64,000 nt of DNA. It comes from Norana najaformis (lineage: Eukaryota > Annelida > Clitellata > Crassiclitellata > Hormogastridae). A program made the position numbers and the translations under genes. A model generated the notes under the pieces. That model worked only from the letters and a program-made list of their open reading frames with translations. It had not been told where the DNA came from and made no database searches. The stretch is taken from contig OZ029917.1 of assembly GCA_964023275.1 (NCBI GenBank), forward strand, positions 23,422,488 through 23,486,487, read 5' to 3'. Within the stretch, counting starts at the first letter, position 1; each line of letters begins with the position of its first letter. Positions 57,601 to 64,000 of this stretch are shown here, piece after piece.

Positions 57601-59970
57601 ACCTCCTGGCTTCTCCCGAAACCCCTTTGGCCATTTATTTTTATTTACTTTAATGTCCATCATACCAGTTAAACAGTCTTTATCAGTTACAATGGCGTAA
57701 GGCCATAAGCCAAATAACCAGAGTGAATATAATCAATTATCATAAGTTCAATATACATACACAATATATATAAACAGCCCATTTAATAACAATCATGATG
57801 ATGATGATGATGATGATGAAAATAATGCTAAATAAACCAGAAAGGCTTTGCCCTCAACAAAAAAACTTGTTCACTATCTGTCCCAAGAGTCGAGAGACAA
57901 AAGACATACTTATTCCTGTTTTATCTTTTGGTGGCCATCCAGTGCTTAATTGCAGTTGCTTTTCGTGACACCTTCATTGAGCCACTCACAAGATGAGATT
58001 AGCCATTCCAGATCAAATAAGGCTCTCTGACATAATTTTGTCATCTTAAAAATAATAATATAATCTTTTCCACTCCCTTTGGATTTTATCATTTAAGTTA
58101 AAAACAATAAAAAATAAAAAGTGACAAAGAGTATCTCAAGATTAAATCAGAGGTCATCCATTTGTAAGGATTACAGAGAAAAATTGCTACGGACGAGACT
58201 TAGTTTAACTGAGAACAATGCATCAAAATTTAAAGAACCGCTGAAAGACTTTCATCAACGGGAAACATACAATATCCCCAGATTATATCACATACTTGCA
58301 ATTATGAAAAAAGCTATACAAAGCAATTTAAAACATGCCTACAACTACATGCATCACAGCGTTCTCTTGTAACTAGCACCTAAATTCCGCCACCCATATA
58401 TGGGATCAAATGAGAAAGATGCTAACTATGTGCTGTATTCAAAACTAATTGAAAATTACTCATTAATTGCATCTAAACCTGAGTTTTGGTATATTAAAAC
58501 ATTCTTGAGCACTCCTGACCAAGGTCAGCAAGACACAACACTTCAAGACACACTACACGGTAACATCTACATGCGTACATGGAATGCACGAATGACAGTT
58601 AAACATACGGTCATTATCACCGGTAGCTATTCATGTTTTGTCTGACAAAGGTCCAGAAATGGGATCAAACGAATCAAAGTAGCAAGAGATTAGATGCTAG
58701 AAAGAGTGCAACACAGAAGCGGAATCGCATCAAAATTTCACACAATTGCTCAGTACACAATGCTCATAAAAACAAATTCAATCATCCACAGCCATGGTTA
58801 GACTGATGCTAGTCATATATTATGAAAAGTACCAACGGCATTCTTGTATTGAATATTTTACACCAAAAAGGCATCCTAGTATTGAACATTTACATTTTAA
58901 ACTTCAGAAACGTCAACTTCTGATTAAATACTAGTAAAATTGCAAACAAATAACAATAAAAAAACATGTACATCTGATCTAGTTACCATTTTTTCAGGTT
59001 CACTTAAATGAAGCCTGTGGACATCAAAGCAGCGGAATGTTAGTGGCACAACTTCCACCACCAACCTCCCCGCTCCAAGTCAGTTTTGCTACAATGCCAG
59101 TTGTATGAAAACGCAACAATAACCATCAAGATACTGATTACAAATAAAACAATGAAAATTAAAACACTTAACAAATTTTAATACTGACCCCTCCCCTAGG
59201 AGGGATTAATTCCAGCCAGAAGAGAAGATAAGATATAACATAAAGTCAAAATAACTGACAAAATGTAGAGTCTATCCATGATATAGTAACAAAACATACA
59301 AGTTTAGTGGCATCCAACTGTCTTTTGAATTCCTCTCAAACAAAAGTCAAAACAGGTATTTATGTACAGAGCATTAACTTTGAGTAACTTCTTTTCTGAG
59401 ATTGATCAACAAAGAATCGGGGCCATACAGTGAGGCAAGTAGAGCTTTAGTTCAAACTGGAAGAATGCTAACAACAGTCGAAATGTAACAAAGCTGTCAC
59501 GACCCCTGGAATGACCAAGTGACATTGGTCTGCTACACCTCTCCTGCTGAATCCAGATGAAAACACTGACAGACTGCTTATTACATTTAAATGAAACGTT
59601 AACTTCTTAATTAGCAAGTCTGAAAAGCCACTCAAAATAATACTGATAACAATAACAGTAAACATAGCAAAAGTAACAATTCTATAGGCTAATAATTATA
59701 ATAAAAATTATTATTATTATATAAATAATATGTGATATATATAATCACACACATATATATATAATCATAAAAATTGAAATATATTATTTAAAAAACTAGT
59801 ACTGTACATATTAATATGTGCAAGAATTATAAAGTGAAAGAACAGCCTTACAGAAGTTTCACATAACAGTTTTCAACAGATCGGCAAAGTTTGAATGATG
59901 AATCACAACATCACACAAACAATTTCCAACAGATAAAACATTACAGAGCCAGCCCATTTGCTCAAGGAAC
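54700..59970. other. A+T-rich repeat-bearing DNA, no gene supported
   Basis: It includes copies of the GTGTCTAATGCACAAGGCATC repeat (55515-55575; 57305-57425), a hAT-like GGGGCCAAGCGGGGCC stretch near 56500-56520 and a (GATGAT)n run at 57791-57818. It could hold later exons of the membrane-protein gene or the carrier gene's long 3' UTR, but I see no convincing exon. Confidence 0.4.
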
Positions 59971-59974
59971 ATGC

Positions 59975-60205
59975 TGCATTTAAATGATGATGATGATGAG
60001 TTCTCTGCCCAAAGGCAGGTCTATTGGCTTTATGCCATCCAGGGATGAGATGAGTGAGGTGGTTTCCCGTTGCCTTCCTCACAGACAACTGTGGGTGAGC
60101 AACTTGTCCAAGGTCGCTAAGCAGTGGCTTGAGGCAGATTTGAACCTGCGACCCTCTGGTTACAAGGCACAGACCATACCACTACACCACCATGCCCCTG
60201 TAATG
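59975..60205 (-). mobile_element. tRNA-derived SINE, family 1 (minus strand)
   Basis: On the minus strand: GGGGCATGGTGGTGTAGTGG (A box), GTCGCAGGTTCAAATCTGCC (B box), then CCACCTCACTCATCTCATCC, TGGCATAAAGCCAATAGACC and CTCATCATCATCAT. More complete than the 3700-3855 copy. Confidence 0.85.
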
Positions 60206-60579
60206 AATAGCGTGGGGAAATTTGAAAACACAAACAACTCAGGTGTGCATTCACGAACATGCGCAGTGTAGTATACTTTTGCCTCAGAGTATTCTAGACA
60301 TGTTCAGGCAAGCAGAAATTTATTGGTTTGAGTGAGATGTTTGTAGATATGTTGTCTGCAAATAAGAGTTGATGTTAGGCCTTCGATATGATGACAGGCA
60401 CTATGTAGTTGAAGTTTATAATTTGAAGAACCTACGAATTTATGTGATAAAGGACAAAATTGAAAAGAAGTAACTCAATACAAATAAAATATAAAAAAAC
60501 CTTTATAATTTTTTTTACAAATAGGTTGCTTTATAATTTTTTTAGAAATAGGTTGTGTTATTTCGCACAAGATAAGTAA

Positions 60580-60790
60580 ATATAAATGTAAATGTTTTTC
60601 TATAATGACCATATATAGCCTTGACCCAGCTCATTTTTCAATGAATTAATCGAGAGATCCTTCACCGCCACACCATTTAAGGTCCCCGTGTATGGACCAA
60701 CCGTGCTAGCCCGAGATTCAAATCTCTGAAACAATCCGTAACTGGGACACGAACCGGCATCCTCGCACTCTAGTAAAGCTCAAGGCAGAA
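60580..60790 (+). mobile_element. dispersed repeat, family S3, with tRNA-like end
   Basis: GTAAATGTTTTTCTATAATG, CTCATTTTTCAATGAATTAA and AAGGTCCCCGTGTATGGACC match 53505-53650. To the right, the complement carries GCCGGTTCGTGTCC, a possible tRNA-like B box, so S3 may be a tRNA-derived SINE lying minus. Confidence 0.6.
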
Positions 60791-60799
60791 CAGAACAGT

Positions 60800-62800
60800 C
60801 TAAGAGACAGGGAAGACAGACAAACAGTTAACGCCAGAAACAATCCATTTGCACAAACAATGTTTTTAAGACATTCTCATTGTGAGCATTAATTAACACA
60901 TTAATTAACATAGGCACATTATGCTCCTCTTTGAAGGAATCTGTTAAACAAAAATAGTGTTTGTTTCCAATGCAGTTTTTCAGGATTTACACCCATGGTG
61001 ACTCAAGCACATCTTGATTCAATAAAATAGTCAAACAAACTGAGTAGTATATTATAGCACATCAGTGTATAAAAAATTTGCATTCAAAGTATGCTACTAC
61101 AAAGAATCCAACTGGCAACACAAAGTCATTTGACTTATCTAAGCTTCAGAAGCCAATCACACACATTAAACAAATTAAAGTTAACTCACTACAGACACAA
61201 TAACTAGGTCGGTGGCCCATTCAACGTATTTTAAAAAAATACACTCCATTAGAAATCTGCTATCAGCAGTTTTGCAGATGCACAATAAAAGTAAGTAATG
61301 GAAGTATGTATAACAATACAAATGATGGCACTTGAGACTTTTCACAGCATAGCATATTGCTTTGACAGTGGATTCCATGAATCTAGGCAGAATGAGCACA
61401 ATTGTATTTGAAAGGATACTGCTACCTGCACTTATTTACAGTAAAACTGAAAAGCACTGAGAGTACTTGCACCCATGTATAGCTCAACAGATACTGCCAT
61501 TTAATGACTTTATACCTAGCTGAGCATTCTGCATATACAAAACGTACCAGTGTAAATACAAGCTTAGCAGTGACCAGACAATTAGCTGCTGCAACAAATG
61601 AATGCAGAAAAGATGTAACAGAAACCATGAGACACATTAGACACAGCAGTCCTGGACTGAATTGTTTAAAAGAGTAAGAAAGATTGTATAGAAGAAAACT
61701 TTTAGTTAGACACAGCAGTCCTGGACTAAATTGTTTACATGAGTAAGAGAGATTGTATACAAGAAAACTTTTAGTGTATAATTGATAAAACCCTGAAAGC
61801 ACAGTAGGCTTAGCCTGCAACAAGTAAAGCAGCTGCAGAGTCGGTCTTGCAGTAGTAATTACTTAAACTCAAATGGCAAGATCTCTGTGCTCAGCGACAT
61901 CTATTCACTTTCTCAGGAATCAAATGATTCCCAGTGCACTGCACTAATTAGTGCAAGTTCCTAACATCACTGTACTTAAGGCAATGATTGCTTTCGAATA
62001 TGAAATCAGTGCATATTCAGAATTCTAACGTGAATGAATTATGATAGAAATTAACCAAACCAGTACAGAATATGCAACACCATACCAAATGGACCCAACA
62101 ATGTATGCAAATATGTGTCACCATGCTTGAGAAAGCTCATCCAAAGTATGAAAAATCAATATGCAAGAAATCGACTCCAAAGGCCGTTACACATAAAATA
62201 GGTAAGAAACAGTTCTGTGCAAAGTTTTCCAAGATGCTCAATAAATCACTCAAAATGTCTCATGTTAAACTTCAGGCAGCATAACTAATTTTACATCTAA
62301 AAATCTATGGAATTTATGCCAAATATCTAAAGTTCAGAGATGATACAACTTGCAATTTTTGCACAATTGTGTTCACATTAAATTGCTGTATCTTTTTTGT
62401 GATTAAAACATGTAGTTTTCACTAAAATATTCAGCACTTCCAGCTCAAATCCAATGCAATATTAAACCAGTTTTTGAATATTTTCCAACTATGGCCGGGT
62501 TTTCTCAGGCACAGCCACGTATGTAAGACACGCATTCCTGGAATCCCATAATTTGGCATACTGGACATGATTACAGATTTTAAGCGCAAAGATTCTTCCT
62601 AGCACCAGTCCTAAAACCCGGATGAACCAAAATTACAAAATCATACCACAAAATTGTAGCTAATAAATCATCAGTGATGAGTAATTAATTCATCCACAAT
62701 TATTTTTCTTTCTAATTTAATTAGATCAGCCTTCATTATCATTCTTGTTAAAAACTAATTCTACATAGATCCACACAACTAGTTTAACATCTGAAGGCAC
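60800..62800. other. A+T-rich DNA with a 69-bp duplication
   Basis: No gene supported. A 133-codon minus frame at 61422-61823 exists partly because a 69-bp tandem duplication keeps it open. This may be 3' UTR or intergenic DNA of the carrier gene. Confidence 0.4.
61637..61774. repeat. 69-bp tandem duplication
   Basis: Two copies beginning TTAGACACAGCAGTCCTGGA and ending AAGAAAACTTTTAG, differing at about five positions. Confidence 0.92.
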
Positions 62801-62819
62801 TCTTTACAAGTTAACTTCA

Positions 62820-63025
62820 TTCACTTCATTTATGGAATGAGCTTCCTAATGACCTACGCCAGGAACTTCTTAGTCTCTCTCCCCCTCTTTTCCGCAAGCG
62901 TTTGAAGATTTTCTTATTTCCCATTATTGCTTCTGGGTTGTCGGGCCAGGAGCACCCTGAGGAGTTTATCTCAAAGTGGTGCTTTATAAATTTTTGATTA
63001 CATTACATTATATTACATTACGCAC
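62820..63025 (+). mobile_element. LINE 3' end with ATTAC tail
   Basis: The coding remnant W-N-E-L-P-N-D-L-R-Q-E-L, then F-R-K-R-L-K-I-F-L-F, is followed by GTGGTGCTTTATAAATTTTT and GATTACATTACATTATATTAC. Close in type to the 35066-36205 element. Confidence 0.78.
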
Positions 63026-63684
63026 TGCCCATTCAAGACGACCACTCAGAAGCACTTTCACACAAGCAAATGAGGACAATTTAAAAAAATGCTGACTGAA
63101 GCTCATGCATGCAACACAAGCTTCGTCTTTCTTAGCTTCTATTGCATCAGCATTTGAAAACCATTCAATCGTGGTTATGTGTTGTTACATCTCCTGGGTG
63201 CCTCTGAGTCATTCCCCTTCAAGAGGCACTATGTCAATGCATAATTACAAACTGGCAGACATGGCAACCAACAGACAGGAAGCAGGCAACGGAAGACCAT
63301 CTCACGTTGATTGTCTAAATGCTGTCTAAAGTGGGTGAATACAAGATAAACCAACTTCCCTGGTAAAGCAAAGGGATCTTAGACTGCCTAATCAAAGAAT
63401 GGGTGGCAAATCTCCTTCAGATAGAAGGGACAATACCTTGCTAAAACTTCCACACCCAAGTGTAAATCCTAAACTAAGAAAGGTGTGGATAGGCAGCCAA
63501 TGAATAATACTGCCAATGGATTACTGCAACAGCCAATAGCAGAATGCACTTTTGCTGCCCATTTTACTGCAATTAGCTTCTGCTGGAAGCAGAAATTAAC
63601 CTCACTGAGCATTTTGGTTTCGTTATAAACATAAAATACGCAATTGCCTATTTGACGAGAAACACCCATCATAACTTATGTCAG

Positions 63685-64000
63685 CTACTCATCACGACTA
63701 TACTCCTGCAAAAGCCGTAAACACTTTGAATAGACAACCAACGTGACAGCATTAGTAGGGAAGGCACGAAGACATGTTATTGTTAGGCCACGAAACAGAA
63801 CTCGAAATCCCTCCTCATGGCAGCTCTTGATGAAGCAATCTATAATGCCACGATACTTCGGTGCAATCAGACTGTCTGACTGTATCCTCGATTTGACAAC
63901 ATCCACTGGAATGCTGATGGCCCAGGACAGCACGCCAGCTAGTCCGCCTGCCAGCAGCTCAGCAGGAAGGGAGGGCTCACTGTAACCGTCACGCTTCATA
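63685..64000 (-). CDS. mitochondrial carrier, SLC25A45/47/48-like, last exon
   Basis: The frame enters from the right edge and ends at TAG 63685-63687. It contains the third repeat of a mitochondrial solute carrier: A-G-G-L-A-G-V-L-S-W helix, the signature P-V-D-V-V-K, S-R-I-Q-S-D, Y-R-G-I-I-D-C, E-E-G-F-R-V-L-F-R-G and the final helix R-A-F-P-T-N-A-V-T-L-V-V-Y. Family members are six-helix inner-membrane exchangers built of three repeats of about 100 residues, so two thirds of the protein lie outside. The W after the first G-x-x-x-G helix and the R-A-F-P-x-N-A end suit the SLC25A45/47/48 group (carnitine/methylated amino acid or orphan carriers), but substrate cannot be inferred. The Met near the edge need not be the start. 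Confidence 0.88.
   Translation of the reverse strand, partial: MKRDGYSEPSLPAELLAGGLAGVLSWAISIPVDVVKSRIQSDSLIAPKYRGIIDCFIKSCHEEGFRVLFRGLTITCLRAFPTNAVTLVVYSKCLRLLQEYSRDE

Noticed and set aside
59984..60271. 95-codon plus-strand protein with Met repeats
   Set aside because: Translation of the reverse side of a tRNA-derived SINE and its GATGAT tail.
61422..61823. 133-codon minus-strand frame with repeated peptide
   Set aside because: The repetition comes from a 69-bp tandem duplication in A+T-rich non-coding DNA (69 is divisible by three, so the frame is preserved).

Overview
This is a 64 kb window of eukaryotic nuclear DNA, about 60% A+T. It holds split genes with GT-AG introns, many simple-sequence tracts, decayed non-LTR retrotransposons, tRNA-derived SINEs and small DNA transposons. 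This fits an invertebrate metazoan genome, probably a marine one. I cannot place the phylum; the octamer TAGGCCTA is strikingly frequent. There are no operons, ribosome binding sites or bacterial features, and most open frames in the window are chance frames in repeats or introns.

Left part, 1-38.6 kb, minus strand. Two paralogous type-B carboxylesterase/neuroligin-like genes lie head to tail. The upstream copy (gene A, 38612 to 23880) can be followed from signal-peptide exon to stop codon in ten exons. It predicts a protein of about 710 residues with a complete Ser-Glu-His triad and one membrane segment close to the C-terminus. The second copy (gene B, 9586 to 2140) shows only its first four exons; the rest lies beyond the left edge. 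Between and inside them are an array of about 40 copies of an 83-bp satellite (10.3-13.6 kb), a (GACC/GAAT) minisatellite (21.9-22.5 kb), a long polypurine block (21.0-21.4 kb) and many microsatellites.

Middle, 38.6-50.1 kb. About 5 kb of repeat-rich DNA separates gene A from a divergent plus-strand gene for a small ankyrin-repeat protein of unknown family (43592 to 50062). At least seven exons were read, and one small exon is probably still unplaced.

Right part, 50.1-64 kb. After a degenerate 10-bp repeat field and a 39-bp tandem repeat come the first two exons of a probable multi-pass membrane protein (52250 to 53144, plus strand). A transposon graveyard follows, including a hAT-type MITE with a perfect 8-bp target duplication, then A+T-rich DNA. 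The window ends in the last exon of a mitochondrial carrier gene of the SLC25A45/47/48 type (minus strand, cut by the right edge). The four loci show no evident shared pathway, apart from the two esterase paralogs being a tandem duplication.
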